A stretch of DNA of 64,000 nucleotides from Oenanthe sinensis (GCA_028671895.1 CM053807.1:52133903-52197902); one strand, 5' to 3'; shown: positions 10,118 to 22,094, numbered from the stretch's first letter. The notes: generated from the letters alone by a model not told the origin. Translations and numbers: made by a program.

Positions 10118-12696
10118 CTTTCATTGGGTCCATTTTGTTTAGCTAAATCACAGTTTGAAGTTGGTTCAGTTGTATTTCTTTCTTTTGCTTTTAACAATAC
10201 TCCTGTAGCTACCCATTCAGTTTTGAATATAGGTTTGATAGCTTTGTTTTTGCATGGCTTGTCCATCCTAACTTTAGGAGGACTTGGAGTCTTTGCCTTT
10301 CCAGTTTTAGCATTGTTATGCAAGCATTTTTTATTATTAGCAAAAGGCAGATTAAAGCAAACACTCATCAAATTCATTTTGCATGAAATACAATCAAAGT
10401 CACCACAATGAGTTACTTGTTTATTCTTTAAAGGCATGTTGTGTAAGTTTCCATTGCTTGAGGTAGCATTTTTATCAGTAGACTTGACCTTGTTGCAAAC
10501 ATGAGTTAGATGACTAGAAGACCCACAATTATTGCACAACTTTCTAGGAGCATTAGAAATATAATCATAATTGTTCTTTTTGTTTATCCCTAATTTTCCA
10601 TTTCTGTTTTTCTTGGTCTTCATGACAGTATGTTTAAAAGTTACTGTCATGCTGGTGTTGACAGTAGGTTTAGATGGAGATGTCTTGACAGTAAGTTTTG
10701 ATCTTACAGTCTTGACAGCATCTTCTGAACTTACTGTCGAGCCAGTATTGACAATATCTTTTAAACAAAGGTTACTGTCAGAGTCAAAACTAACTGTCTT
10801 GGGGATTTTGACAGTATCTTTTGCCTTACGGATTTTTCTGACAACATCAATTTCCTCATCATCTATCTCTTGTTTGATTACTAAAGCTTCCTCATCAAAC
10901 TCAAATTCAGCCTTTTTGAACAATGGATTCTTAACCTTCTTTAGAATGGATGGTTTGACAGTATGTATGACTTCTTCTTCTACAACATGTTTCTTTCCAG
11001 ATTTCTTCTCATAGTCAAAACCTATACCTACCTTTTGATTTTCAGTATTATTATCATGGTAAGATTTTAACAGAGAGGAGGAATTCTTATAGGCCTTGAT
11101 TTTTAGCTCATTTTCAGAAATCTGTTTTCTAAGAAATTCCTCAATCTGAGAAGCACACACAATCTTGTTCTTAAGAATCTCATTTTCTTGTTGTAAGGAC
11201 TCAAAAGCATTCTGTTTTAGTTCTAGTTCATGATTCCTAATTTTCAATGACTCATTAGCATTAGACAATTTAGCTATTTCCTCATTAGCAGCTAACATGC
11301 TTGTATGAATATTAAAAATTTCAGAACTTAGACTTTCAACAGTTTTCTTATACTGAGATGTAGTCATATCAACAGTAGTAAGGAAAGGTACCTGACTTGA
11401 TGAAGAAGATGAACCTTCTCCTGAGTTTTCCATGAGAGCAAGATTCCCATATTCTTCTTCTTCTTCTTCATCTGAGTCTTCCCAACACTTTCCTTCAGCC
11501 ACAAAGGCTCTTCCTTGTTGCTTTTTTAACAGGGCTTCATACTTTGCTTTGAGTTCCTCATAGTCATTGTCATTTCTTCTCACTTGTTTTGGCTTCTTGC
11601 ATTCAGTTGCAAAATGCCCCATTTCATTGCAGTTATAACACCTTATTTTGGATCTGTCTACCATACCTGTTTTGTATCCACCTTTGCCACTTCCTCCAGG
11701 TTTTGAGAAGTTTGGCTTGTTGAACCTGAAGCTTTTTCCTCTGGGTTTGAAAGCTTTGTTCTTCTTGAATCTCAAGTTGGAGAACTTTCTTGCCATGTAG
11801 GCCATTGTTTTGTTTTCCATGTTGTCCAGTTCCTCCAAAGTGTAGAACTCATCTTCTTCACCATCCTTGAGTTCCAAAGTCACACTTTCATCTTCATCTG
11901 TGATTTCTTCAATCTTGATTTGCTGTTGATGTTGAGATTCCTTGAGTTGCATCACCTGTAGATCTTGAGCTACTAGAGCATTTGAAGTGTTGACCATTTT
12001 TCCTCTTTGACCAGCTTGAATGGCTCTCTTCTGTAGCAACTCCAGCTCATAGGTTTTGAGTATGCCATATAAAGTTTCAAGAGAAACTTTTGATAAATCC
12101 CTTCCTTCTCTTATGGCAGAGACCTTGTGCTCTAGGTGGTCATGAAGTGTTAACATGAATTTCATGTTTACCTCCTTTTTGTCATAAAACTTTCCATGCA
12201 GCTACAAGTCATTTATCAACTTGTTAAACCTCTCAAACATCTCAGTCAACCCTTCACTTGGTTTAGCCATAAAGGCTTCATACTGAGACACCAGAATTTG
12301 TCTTTGATTTTCTTTTACTTCTTCTGTCCCTTCACAGAGTATCTCAATGGTTTCCCATATTTGCTTTGCACTGGTGCAGTTGAAAATGTTATTGTACATG
12401 ACATTGTCAAGTGCCTCAATGATTATGAATTGAAGGCAATCATCCAGAGATACTTTTTCTCTTTCAGTGTCATTGTACTCTGAAACCTTTTTAGGAACCC
12501 AGTAGGCTGGTATTGTTTCACCATCTACTGTAGTTTCAGGTACATATGTTTGGGGAATGAAAGGACCATTTTCCAGTATTCCAGGATAAAGAGGATTGAC
12601 TGTTTTTATGAATAACATCATTTTTCGTTTCCAAAGGTTGTAATGTTCTTTGTCTAAGGTGGGTATTTTTATGCTGCTTACTTTCTATGCACTCAT
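10096..12696 (-). pseudogene. gag: Copia A gag, two in-frame TAG stops
   Basis: The ATG is at 12696, by comparison with the family C gag start (M-S-x). There is a stop at codon 4 (12685-12687) and another TAG at 12202; otherwise the frame is open to 10096. The N-terminal third is a Copia-type capsid domain (CTSAKQIWETIEILCEGT, SQYEAF, FERFNKLINDL). A CCHC zinc knuckle (CYNCNEMGHFATEC) lies near 11.63 kb. A long glutamate/lysine-rich coiled coil follows (about 11.37-11.05 kb), then a second knuckle (CNNCGSSSHLTHVC) near 10.52 kb. The tail GPNESWVPK is conserved in families B and C. The linker at 10.62-10.83 kb is rich in the TGACAGTA motif, read as TV repeats. Confidence 0.92.
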
Positions 12697-12733
12697 TTTT
12701 AGATCTTTTAAGGCTATGTATATCTAACCTGCC

Positions 12734-12745
12734 GCTCTGATACCA
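12734..12745 (-). other. Primer binding site of Copia A (tRNA-iMet)
   Basis: The minus-strand TGGTATCAGAGC, two bases inside the 5' LTR, is complementary to the 3' end of initiator tRNA-Met. This is the usual Ty1/Copia primer. Families B and C carry the same 12 bases at the same position. Confidence 0.93.
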
Positions 12746-12747
12746 GT

Positions 12748-13939
12748 TGTTAGACAGTATGAGTGTTGCAGGAGGGGGGTTGAATGCAACTTGATAATTT
12801 ATCCCTTTTTGCTAACAACAAAACAAAAGAGATAATATCAAGTAGTGATGCAAACAATAAAAAGCAGATTAAAACTCAAGATGATATACTTCAAAAATTA
12901 ATTTTATTAATTTTTATTGCTACAACTGTCTGGAAAGTATTTCCAGCTTCAATAGAAACAATAACAAGAATGCTAAGGTTTTTTATGCTTGAGAAAAGTT
13001 AAGCTCAGTTGCATCAGGGAAAGTGTTTGTGAGATATGTGTTTTTATATTGAAACACACACCTCACTTAAGAGTTTGCTTTCCCTTGTTTCCTGGACAAT
13101 ACTTGAAATAGAAACAACACTTTTTCTTCTCAAGTCTGTCTTCATTCCATATGTAGATAAAGTTGCTCTGAGAGGATTTGACATTCTTGACTCCACGAGC
13201 ATGCTTCACCTTTATGCTTACTTTATCTCAAGTTGCAGTAGTAGTCTTGACAGACTAGGTTGAGTTGTCAAGATCAATCCATGAAAGACCTTTACCTAGT
13301 CTGCTTCTTGAAACAGACTGTCAACTTCACCAAAAGGTTACTGTCAACCTTTTGCTTCTCTTTTGTGACAGTAACTTCGTCTCCGCATATGTTGCAGTCG
13401 ATCCTGATATTCTTCTGAAACGTACTATCATCTGAAGTTGCTGTCAAGGATCCCGCAAAACATGCTGTCGACTATCCTGATAAACATGCTTTCGAACAAA
13501 GTTGCTGTCAATTCTTCCGCTAAACATACTGTCAACTATCCCCGCCAAAGCTACTGTCAGAAAACTTGTTGTCTTTGTATCTTCAATCTCCGCTAAGTTT
13601 ACTGTCAAGGAATAGTTACTGTCGTCTGTTCCAAAGGATGCTGTCACTTGAACATGCTGTCGTAGGCTTCAGTTTGTAGAAAGTTACTGTCAATAATTTG
13701 ATCCATGCTGTGCATGAACACTGTGTGAACTTCTACTTCATAGATCATTTTATTTCATTTGTACATGACAGTAACTATTTTAAGCATGTTGTCACCTACT
13801 TGGCTTAAATGCATACATTTACAAGTGACAATTAAACATACTGTCAAGATGTATATGACATTATGTTTTACTTAGTTAATTTCTAATTAATCTAAGTACT
13901 TATTAGTTGATTACATTGATAGTGCCACAATCCCTAACA
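12748..13939 (-). repeat. 5' LTR of Copia A (1,192 bp)
   Basis: The LTR is bounded by TGTTAG and CTAACA. In sense orientation U3 runs from 13939 to about 13055, with a TATA-like CAATATAAAAA at 13041-13051. The rest (13040-12748) is R/U5 and contains the C-rich tract CAACCCCCCTCC close to its end. The motif array (TACTGTCA/TGACAGTA variants) lies entirely in U3, at about 13240-13855. The other LTR is 1-896. Confidence 0.95.
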
Positions 13940-15284
13940 ACTGCCATGGCCCAAGCCCGTTAGGCTCCGGGGCTGTTATGGTATCGTAGAGCAAGTGGTC
14001 CCAGTAGGGAGTTGTGCACGATGTGGCCTCGCGGGAGCAGTTGTGCGCGATGTGGCCTCGCGGGAGCAGTATGTAAAGGTGATCCTGAGCGGATCCCTTG
14101 ATAAGATGAGAGCCCGTGGGGCTAGCTATCTTCAAATAGATAAGTATGTTGAGATATTACCCCGTGAGGGCCTTCTACAGTCTTAGAACTAACAAATAAT
14201 ATCAAGTGAGGTGAGCCCATGAGGCTAGGAGCTTTTTCGCTAGTTATAAAAAATCCGTGTTAAGTACTCCGGGCTAGCTAAGCAACTAGGAGGCATTGAG
14301 CCGGGCTGAGGTCCTCTCTGTCAAGTCCATGCGACCTAAGAGGTGATGAGAAGCGAACCAGGTTGGGGGCCGGTTCTCCTCTCTCTTCCTTCTTGAAGCT
14401 GAATGAGTCTAAGGCTGGTGAGCTAGCGATGCGACCCCACGTTAATTAGAATATTTTTTCATCCTTAAAGCGATGTGAGCCGGACAGAGCGATCCGGACG
14501 AACGACCCGGGTTGAGGTCTTTTTTCTGTCAGATCAATGCGACCGGGAAGAGAGGTGATGAGAAGCGAACCGGGCTGGGGGCCGGTTCTCCTCTCTCTGC
14601 ATTCTTGAGATCAAATGAGTCTAAGGATGACGGGATAGCGTTGAGACCTCACGCTATGCCAAGTCCCTTAGAATATTTCAAGCGCCAAGTACTTCAGGCT
14701 AGCTGCAGCTATGAGATCCAGGCTAGAACCATGCTCCTAAGAATGCTATGCTAGCTGAGAAGATAAAAAGTAGGAACCGGGCTAAGGTCGATTCTCCTAT
14801 ATTCATGTCCTTGATATTGATAGGAGATAGTGAACCGGGATGAGGTCGGTTCTCCTCTCGTCTCGCCCGGTTCTCATCTCGTCCTGGTCAGCTCTTATCT
14901 CCTCCTGCCCGGCTCTCCTCTCGCCCGATCCGGCTCTCATCTCCTCTTGCCCGGCTCTCCTCTCGCCCGGCTCTCCTCCCATCCCGCCAAGCTCTCATCT
15001 CCTCCTTCCCGGCTCTCCTCTCCTCCCGGCCGACTCTCATCTCCTCTCGACCTTGAGATTTAGATTGAACTCTTTATGAGGATAAGAGAGTGAAGCGAGT
15101 CTAAGGCGGGTGAGCTAGCGTTGTGACCTCACGCTAGGCCAAGTCCCTTAGAATATTTCTTCTTGTTTTAGCGAAGCAAACTCAACACGGGTCATACATG
15201 CTAAGTGAACCCAATTATGATATGGGCTTGTCAATAATGATATTGGGTTTGTATATGACCCATGCCCGAATATTGGGCATAACA
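13940..15284. repeat. GC-rich internally repeated block, probable LTR remnant
   Basis: No gene is supported; the short frames here are repeat-encoded. The block is far more GC-rich than its surroundings. It contains imperfect direct repeats of about 165-185 bp at 14290-14455 and 14498-14681, with a partial third copy at about 15081-15165, all sharing GAGTCTAAGG ... GCTAGCG and CCTTAGAATATTT. The right end reads GGGCATAACA, like an LTR terminus, and is followed by ordinary AT-rich DNA. Family A appears to have inserted into it, so its left part would lie beyond the window. Family assignment unknown. Confidence 0.5.
14845..15055. repeat. CT-rich minisatellite (CCGGCTCTCCTCTCG-like units)
   Basis: About a dozen degenerate units of 15-18 bp built on CCCGGCTCTCCTCTCG and CCGGCTCTCATCTCCTC alternate across 210 bp. 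The strand is strongly pyrimidine-biased. It lies inside the GC-rich block. The 70-80 codon frames across it encode only LSSPxxRLS-type repeats and are not genes. Confidence 0.8.
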
Positions 15285-15363
15285 CATACATATCGTAGAA
15301 TTCCTATAGTACGAAAGGATGATAATTCCTCTTGGAAATCAATATATGCATAGGTTATAGCGG

Positions 15364-15980
15364 CAGTGTTCTTAAAGGCGGATTAATCGGTAAGACTGCC
15401 GGGTCCTGTCTCGATTAATCAAAATCGGGGTCAAAAGACATTTTTTTAAAAAATTGGTCAAAAATCGGCCGAGACGGAAAAAATCGGCCGAGACGGTCAA
15501 AAATCAGTTGAAACGGTTAAAATCAATAAAAATTATTTTATTTTAAAAAAAGTTAAAATTTTAAAAAAATTAATAACTAATATAGTTTTATTATAAATTT
15601 ACAATAAATATGGGTTGTGTGACCCTGAATACCTCATAAATTTTAAATACTCTCTCAAATTGGTAATAATTATATGATATATTATGTAATAACTATTAAG
15701 ATTAATTATTAAATAATGATTATTAAATATAAACCACTTAAAATGTTAATGATAAGTGGTTTTTTCGTAAATGTTAAGATCTAAATATATACTGTATGGA
15801 TTAATGAAATATGATATTTTTTTATTATAATTTTATAATAATTTGAAAATGTTTAAATATAATTATATATTACTCCAATTTATGCTCCGATTAATCAATC
15901 CGATTAATCACCGATTACCCGATTAATCATTGAACGGTACCTTCACCGTCTAACTCCGATTCCCGTCTTTTAGAACACAC
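15364..15980. mobile_element. Non-autonomous TIR element (CGATTAATCGG-rich MITE)
   Basis: The left end, CAGTGTTCTTAAAGGCGG, and the reverse complement of the right end, GTGTTCTAAAAGACGGG, form imperfect terminal inverted repeats. Both ends carry clusters of CGATTAATC. The interior is AT-rich and non-coding. The same end type occurs in the smaller copy in intron 2 of the HMA gene, which has an 8-bp target duplication, so a hAT origin is likely. I found no clean target duplication here. Confidence 0.6.
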
Positions 15981-16290
15981 TTATATAAATTTATTGTGCG
16001 CGAGAAGTATTAGTTCGCGGTAATGCGATACTAAAATTTTATTGAATTAACTTGCTTGTGTACTTGATTGTGTAACACCCGAGGCAAATTTTACTTCTGA
16101 GATTCACGGTTGCATCCAAGGCAAAACTCAACCGGGCTTTATACATGATCAACATCTTTTGACCATTAACCCAACTTGCAAACTACTTGTTTTATCTATT
16201 ATATCAACATCTTTTGGCCATGAAACCTTGTATTGTTTTGTTGAGAAAACAAAGTTACCAAGTTAACTTTTACATACTTTATTGGCTAAT
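15981..16290. other. 3' flank of the HMA gene, no gene seen
   Basis: This is 310 bp of AT-rich sequence downstream of the ATPase stop codon. On the minus strand AATAAA occurs at 16283-16278, only 8 bases after the stop, and a second copy overlaps the stop. Either could be a polyadenylation signal. Nothing else recognisable. Confidence 0.5.
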
Positions 16291-19200
16291 TTATTCGATC
16301 ACAATTTCTGATAATCCTCCTCCTAGAGCCATTCCAAAGAGTGGAGCCTTGCTGCAACACTCCCTCCTAAAACTCTTACAGCAGCCCCCAGCATGTCTTA
16401 CTTCTAAACTTGAGTAAGCAACATTGCTAGGTGATGTACATCCAGCTCCATCTGCCGAATGATGTTCACAAAAACTCCTCACCATGTTGCTGTGGCAATG
16501 GTTGTTGGCGCTTAAGATCGTGTATTGGTCAGCACCTGGAGAACTGACAGATTGATGATTATCTTCTAAATGTTGATGCCCCAAGGTACTGGACTTCTGA
16601 TGGGGACAATGACTTGGTTGATAAATTGTGCTACAAGGTTTTAGCTCATGCTTAGATTGGCTTGTTGAGCAACATCCATGTCCTTTGGCAACTGAATCAA
16701 TACATTTTTCCTCTTCATGTGAATGCACAATGTCACATATACCATGGCTCATGTGTATCGGCTCTTCAAACTTTTCACCCTGTTCACAACAATCATGATT
16801 GACACGCTTTACGCGTTTTACTTTTTCAAGCTTGTCATCACCATACTCGCAACATCCACCAGTTTTTGCAGATTCTGGAAGTGGCTCAATCTCCCCACAT
16901 GATTTTGGACTCACAGATTCACATTGATGCTTTGGAGAATTAAAATGAGGAATACACTCTGTCTCAACTTGGTTGGCAGAGCAACAATGTTGGTGACAAT
17001 GGGATTTTGACTTGGAAATGGCTACATTGTGTTGTACTCTGCGAGCTTGATGATTTTCAAGTTCACAACAACCTTGATCTTTAGTCAAGGCAGTCTTCTT
17101 GTCGATCCCGCAAGAAATTGTACTGACAGCCTTGGAGTGACTCTGTGCAGAACATTTCTTGGAGGAACATCTTTTGTGTATATGTTTCTTTATTGTTTTA
17201 GTACCAGAGCAGCAATGCTTGTGGCTATGAGACGTTCTGCTTCCATGTGCAGAAATAGAGGATTTGAAACACCATTTACCATGGCTTTCGTCATGTTCTA
17301 AGAGTAACATACTGTTGCAGATAACTAGCAAGCATGTCCCTGCATCTGCAAGAACAGCAGCCCAAACAAGTGGATGCCCCATGATAGCCAGAATAACTAT
17401 AGCAGTCTTGGTGATAATTGACAGAAATATATTTTCAAGGATTTTTAGTTTTGCTTTCCTTGCAAGTCGAACAGCTTGTGGTATCTTTCTAACATCATTT
17501 GACATGAGTATTATGTTCCCGGTTTCCATTGCTAGTGCTGAACCAGAAATTCCCATGGAAATACCAATATCAGCAGTGGCTAATGCTGCAGCATCATTTA
17601 GGCCATCGCCAATCATTGCAGTGACTGATTCATGCTGAAAATCCCTGATTATTCTTGCCTTGTCTTCAGGCAGAAGTTCCGCATGGACAAGTTCCAGAGC
17701 ACCCCCGATCTAAAAATGAGTACAATAGTATCCTTTATTTATTTTATATTTTTTGCAGATTGTAACAAATTAATTGACGTAAGCTGCTAACTTGACAATT
17801 TTCAAAAGGTGCCATATTAGGATAACCTGATCTTGTGCATGCTTCGCTGCTGCTTGATGATCTCCTGTAAGCATGGCTGTTTTTATTCCCATTGATTTAA
17901 GCTCTTGGATGGCCTCTTTGACTCCAGTTCGACAAACATCAGATAGGCTAAAAATTCCAGCAGGAAAAGACCCTGAGAATATGTATCCAATAGACTTTCC
18001 TTTCGCTTCTTCTTCTCCTATGATTGGTACTGAAATGTTCAAAGGACTAACTGAGATTATGACTAAACAAGAATTAAGGGTGCTGTGAAGAAGACATATG
18101 TACTACGAAGTTTATGAAGTCAAAATTAAATATAATATGAAGTTTTCTTACATGTTGCACATCCTGCTCGAATAGCAATTCTTTTGTTTCCGACATAAAT
18201 GATTTTCCCATCAATCTTTCCACAAATTCCTTCACCTGGAAAGTTATGAAACTCCTCAACGTCATCTGGCTTGGGCTCAACAGAATAAGACTTTGCATAT
18301 TCAACTAGTGCTTCTGCCATTGGATGACTTGACTTGCTCTCGATGCTTGCAACCCTAGACGATATTTAAAATGTATGGATTTTAAGTAACAATTATCATT
18401 CCATGAGAAATAGTGAGAGTGTTTTGTGTTTGTTGCGTCTTATCTATTTATGCAACATTATTAATATAAGTTTGATGGGGAGGTGTATTTATAGTTACCA
18501 GTACAGTAGCTTGTGCAAGGTAATATGATCATCCTGTAGAAGTGGTTTGAAATCTGCAACAACAAACTCCCCTGTAGTAATTGTACCTGTTTTATCAAAT
18601 GCCATAATCTTAACTTTAGCCAGAGTTTCAAGATGTTCTGCTCCTTTGACAAGAAGACCTGATCTGGCTGCACTTGAAAGCGCACAGAAGGCAGCAACTG
18701 GGGTGGAGAGGACAAGTGCACAAGGACATGCGCTCACCAAAACAACCAATGCCAAGCGATACCACTCACTTAAATCATGCGCTTGTATTGCAGAGGGAAC
18801 GATTACTAAGCAGAGTGCTGTAGCTATAATAACTGCCAAAAAACAAGATTGCCATTACAGGTTGATAGACAGATGTATGTATTGAAGAAGATATATTATG
18901 TGCTGAGAATAGCATTTCGCAGCTAAATAGAAATTAAGTTGAAGAAACTGACTTGGGGTATAATATTTAGTGCATCTGTCAATTATTCTTTGGGTTTTTG
19001 ATTTATTTTTTTGAGCCTCTTCGACAAGGTTTGCCATCCTAGCCACCACACAATCTTCAGCTAGAGCAGTAGTATTAACGCTCAAATAACCTAAAAATGT
19101 TTGTTTTTTACATGAAAAGAAGGAAAGAAAACTCTTTTAGTTGAAACGTATATGCACATAGATAAATAATAAATATATGTGTATTAATAAAATAGTTACC

Positions 19201-22026
19201 ATTTAGATTGATGGTGCCGGCCCAAACAGTGGAGTCAATTTGTTTGGAAACGGGAAAAGATTCACCAGTTAAAGTTTTCTCGTCGACATCACAATTTCCT
19301 TGTACAACAACTCCATCAATGGGGATAACATCACCGGGCTTAATGGAGAGAATGGTGTTGAGCTGGACTTGATCAGCATTCACTCGTTCCCCGGTTTCAG
19401 CAATGACTGCAGTTTGAGGGACTATATTTGCTAGTGATGACATAGAAACAGTAGCCCTGTGACTTGCCTTTGACTCGAGCCATTGAGCAAATGTGAATAA
19501 GAAAACTATTGTCCCAGCTTCCAAATAGTCTTTCAGCGCAATTGATCCCCCGACTGCATATACCAAATTACTTTATTTGTGTGTAGTTTCTGGCCAAATA
19601 TGTGTACGGGGATTTGTATGAGTTAGTGAGCTACCTTAGCAGCGCGGAAGCAGAAAATCTAAGGCGCATTTTTTTATTCTTCAATTTTCTTTTATAGTTG
19701 AACTAAATTTTAAAAATTAGAATATTATATATTTATTAAGACTTTTTTATATCTATAATCATGGTTGTAAAAATCGGGAATCGGAACTTATCGGTTAAAG
19801 TACCGATTTGGGATTAATTGGCTAATCCGGGATTAATCGGAGTAATAATCGGATTTATTATATCATTATAATAAAATTTAATAAATTTATCTAATTTACT
19901 ATAGAACATATTATTTAAAAATATTTTATAAACAAAAATTGGATTTTATAAATCGTATCGATCAAATATTTTACAAGGATTAATCGGCCAATTTTGAAAA
20001 ATCAGCCGATTTCTATAACACTGTCTATAATAAAAAAAAATGATAACTGAATTGTAAGAATCATTTTTTTTGAATTTTTTATTTATTATCAAAATTTTAC
20101 AATATTTATATCTTGAGTTTTTTTTAAAAATGAGAAGAAAAAATAGTAAAAATGAGTGAATATAAATAAGTTAACTAATATATAATAGAAGTTTAATTAG
20201 ATTTCTTTTTTGAAAAAAAGTTTGTCCCTAATACAAATTCAATCCGTATACTAGCAAGTTGAAATCTCGTAGAAACAACTCCATCTGTCTCATAATGCAT
20301 GTTACTTTTATAAAAAAAATTGTCCTAAAATAGTTTTCACTCTTTTTTTCTAAAGCAATTTTTTTAAAAAATTTCTACAAATTACATTTGTATTATTATT
20401 TTCAATATTTGACTAATTTAAATATAGAAGCAATTCATCTATATTTAATGCAATTATTAAGGGTAGACAAGTAAACAAATTATTTACCTAATTTTTTTTA
20501 AAAATGCATAATTTTTTTAAAAGTGATATGTAAAATGGGAGGCGGAAAGTATTTCTTTTGTTGATGAAATGCAGGTGAGCCAATGTAATGATTGATGAAG
20601 GTACTCATAACTTTTAAAAGTGAAGACAACGAGTAACGAGACACACAAATTGAGGAAATTATGTACTGTAATAAATACTGCAGCCTGAAGGCATGTGGGA
20701 GGAACGTGGGTGGTTAAACTTTCTTCGTTGCATGTTTACAATTGGTTGATTAGTTGTGTGCGTGTGCGTGTGCGTGTGCGGGTGCGGGTGCGTGGAATTG
20801 ATTGATAAGTTGATTCTTGTTGCACACGTACAAATATTTATTTACTACTAGTTGCATACGAAAAGGCTGTGTATTGAAAGCTTAAAATTTGCAATAAGGG
20901 GGTGAATTTTGTAGAAATAAGAAAAGAAAAATAAATGAAAATATCTATATATAATAATAAATAAACAAGTAAAGAAAGAGAGAGAGAGAGAGAGCAGGAT
21001 CTAGGATGTTGAAGGGGGGCACCTGCGATAAGGACAAGAATGTTGATGTTGGAGAGGTTAAAATTGCATAAAGCAGCAACAGCTTTGAATAATATGGGGA
21101 AGATAACGAGTCCTACAGCACCCAGGGCCAGGTAACGGAGTGGATGATATACGTGTTGGAGTATTAAAGTTAACAATACCAACACTCCAGAACCTAATAC
21201 AAACGGGCTTGGCCATCTCTTTTTATTTTTTGTCTTGTTTTTATTATTACTCGTATCCCCTCCTCCTCCTCCAGCTTTGTCTTTCACGCTTGCTTCCAGT
21301 CCTGATTTGTTCAGTGCGTTCACTGCAATAACGCATTGTAATAATTAATCTAGCTAGGGAAGGGACTAGTATTACACACACATGCAGCCACTCACAACAA
21401 TAATATATTTCTATTTATATGGTGGGGGTGGGGGTGGGGGTGGGGGTGGGGTGGGGTGGTGGCCCACTTGCCCCATGTAATGAATTTTAGAGCACCCCAT
21501 TATGAAAAAGCTAAGATGTACGCTCAAAACTTTGTCATCAATAATCCCTTTCACTTTCCATCACTCACAACAGATTCAACATGATGATAAAAAAATTATA
21601 TGGTAAAAAACAATAAGTATATCATACTATCAATCAAAATCAAGTATATAATAATAATAATAATAATAATAATTATTATTATTATTATTATTATAAGTAA
21701 ATGAGATGAAAAAGTGGAGACGTATGTATAATAATGATAACAATGAAATTAAGGGAGGAAAGAAAGAAAGAAAGAAAGAAAGAGTAGCTAGAGTACCAAC
21801 CAATCTGGAGCTGGGAAATAAGGAGGGAGTGATGGAGAACGATGACAGTTCTGGAAGGGACGATGACTGTTACGTCCTCAACTCCTTGAAGAGGCTTTAA
21901 TATTTTCTCTATTAAAGGAATCTCTGAACTACAGCATATTCCCTGCACTTGAAAATAACTTTTATCCACCTTGTTCCTCATCATCTCTTCCTCCTCCTTC
22001 TTATCATCATCTCTACCTCCTCCCAT
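16291..22026 (-). CDS. HMA2/4-like: P1B-2 heavy-metal (Zn/Cd) transporting ATPase, HMA2/HMA4-like, 8 exons
   Basis: Exons: 22026-21801, 21322-21023, 19553-19200, 19090-18953, 18832-18499, 18354-18152, 18029-17827, 17709-16291. All introns are GT-AG, phases join, total 3,177 nt (1,058 aa). An ATP-driven membrane pump for Zn2+/Cd2+ efflux or loading. Motifs: N-terminal metal-binding GICCSSE (29-35), TGES phosphatase loop (271-274), CPC in the transport helix (375-377), phosphorylated DKTGT (419-423), SHP of the nucleotide domain (460-462), TGD (573-575), GDGLND (620-625), and the P1B-2 helix signatures Lys687 and Asp708-x-Gly710. A tail of about 330 residues carries eight Cys-Cys pairs and many His, as in HMA2/HMA4 and unlike the short tail of Arabidopsis HMA3. 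The start at 22026 is preferred; an in-frame ATG at 22074 would add 16 residues. No disabling change seen. Which paralogue it is remains uncertain. Confidence 0.95.
19760..20023. mobile_element. hAT-type MITE in intron 2 of the HMA gene
   Basis: This 264-bp element is flanked by a perfect 8-bp duplication, TCTATAAT (19752-19759 and 20024-20031). The imperfect terminal inverted repeats are CATGGTTGTAAAAATCGG on the left and CAGTGTTATAGAAATCGG on the right (reverse complement). It is rich in CGATTAATC, like the element at 15364-15980. The 8-bp duplication indicates a hAT-family transposase. No coding capacity. Confidence 0.85.
20757..20793. repeat. GTGCGT/GGTGCG short tandem repeat in HMA intron 2
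   Basis: About 37 bp of GTGTGCGTGTGCG passing into GGGTGCGGGTGCG lies within the 1.47-kb second intron. The rest of the intron is AT-rich with no other feature than the MITE at 19760-20023 and a short GA run at 20975-20993. Confidence 0.8.
21421..21462. repeat. G-rich GGGGGT tandem repeat, G-quadruplex-forming, HMA intron 1
   Basis: The plus strand has six runs of four or five G separated by single T. This satisfies the common G-quadruplex pattern. It lies in intron 1 of the minus-strand HMA gene, so the G-rich strand is the template strand. Confidence 0.9.
21648..21695. repeat. (ATA)n(TTA)n palindromic microsatellite, HMA intron 1
   Basis: A run of ATA units turns directly into a run of TTA units, making a near-perfect inverted repeat of about 48 bp that can fold as a hairpin. 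A GAAA microsatellite follows at 21757-21783, close to the 5' splice site of intron 1 (21800). Confidence 0.9.
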
Positions 22027-22089
22027 TTTATAATCTTTAGCTGTATATATCCCCCCTTCCTTGTATTTCTGCATCAACCAAAGTATACT

Positions 22090-22094
<5 letters not shown>

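Larger units (their letters stand above)
1..13939 (-). mobile_element. Copia LTR retrotransposon, family A (left end cut by window)
   Basis: The element reads on the minus strand: 5' LTR (12748-13939), PBS, gag, pol, spacer, additional ORF, PPT, 3' LTR (1-896, missing about 296 bp outside the window). Gene order protease-integrase-RT-RNase H defines Ty1/Copia. The long extra ORF after pol resembles the SIRE/Maximus lineage. By hand I count about 18 mismatches and no net indel over the 896 bp shared by the two LTRs (about 2%), so the insertion is fairly young. Every gene carries stop codons, so the copy is non-autonomous today. The right flank after the LTR is ACTGC, the expected 5-bp target duplication; the left flank cannot be checked. 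Confidence 0.95.

Noticed and set aside
14845..15055. CRISPR-like spaced repeats.
   Set aside because: Units are contiguous and degenerate, with no unique spacers, and the host is a plant.
14830..15079. Two overlapping 77-79 codon frames of Leu-Ser-Ser-Pro repeats.
   Set aside because: They are translations of a CT-rich minisatellite in two frames, with no start context or homology.
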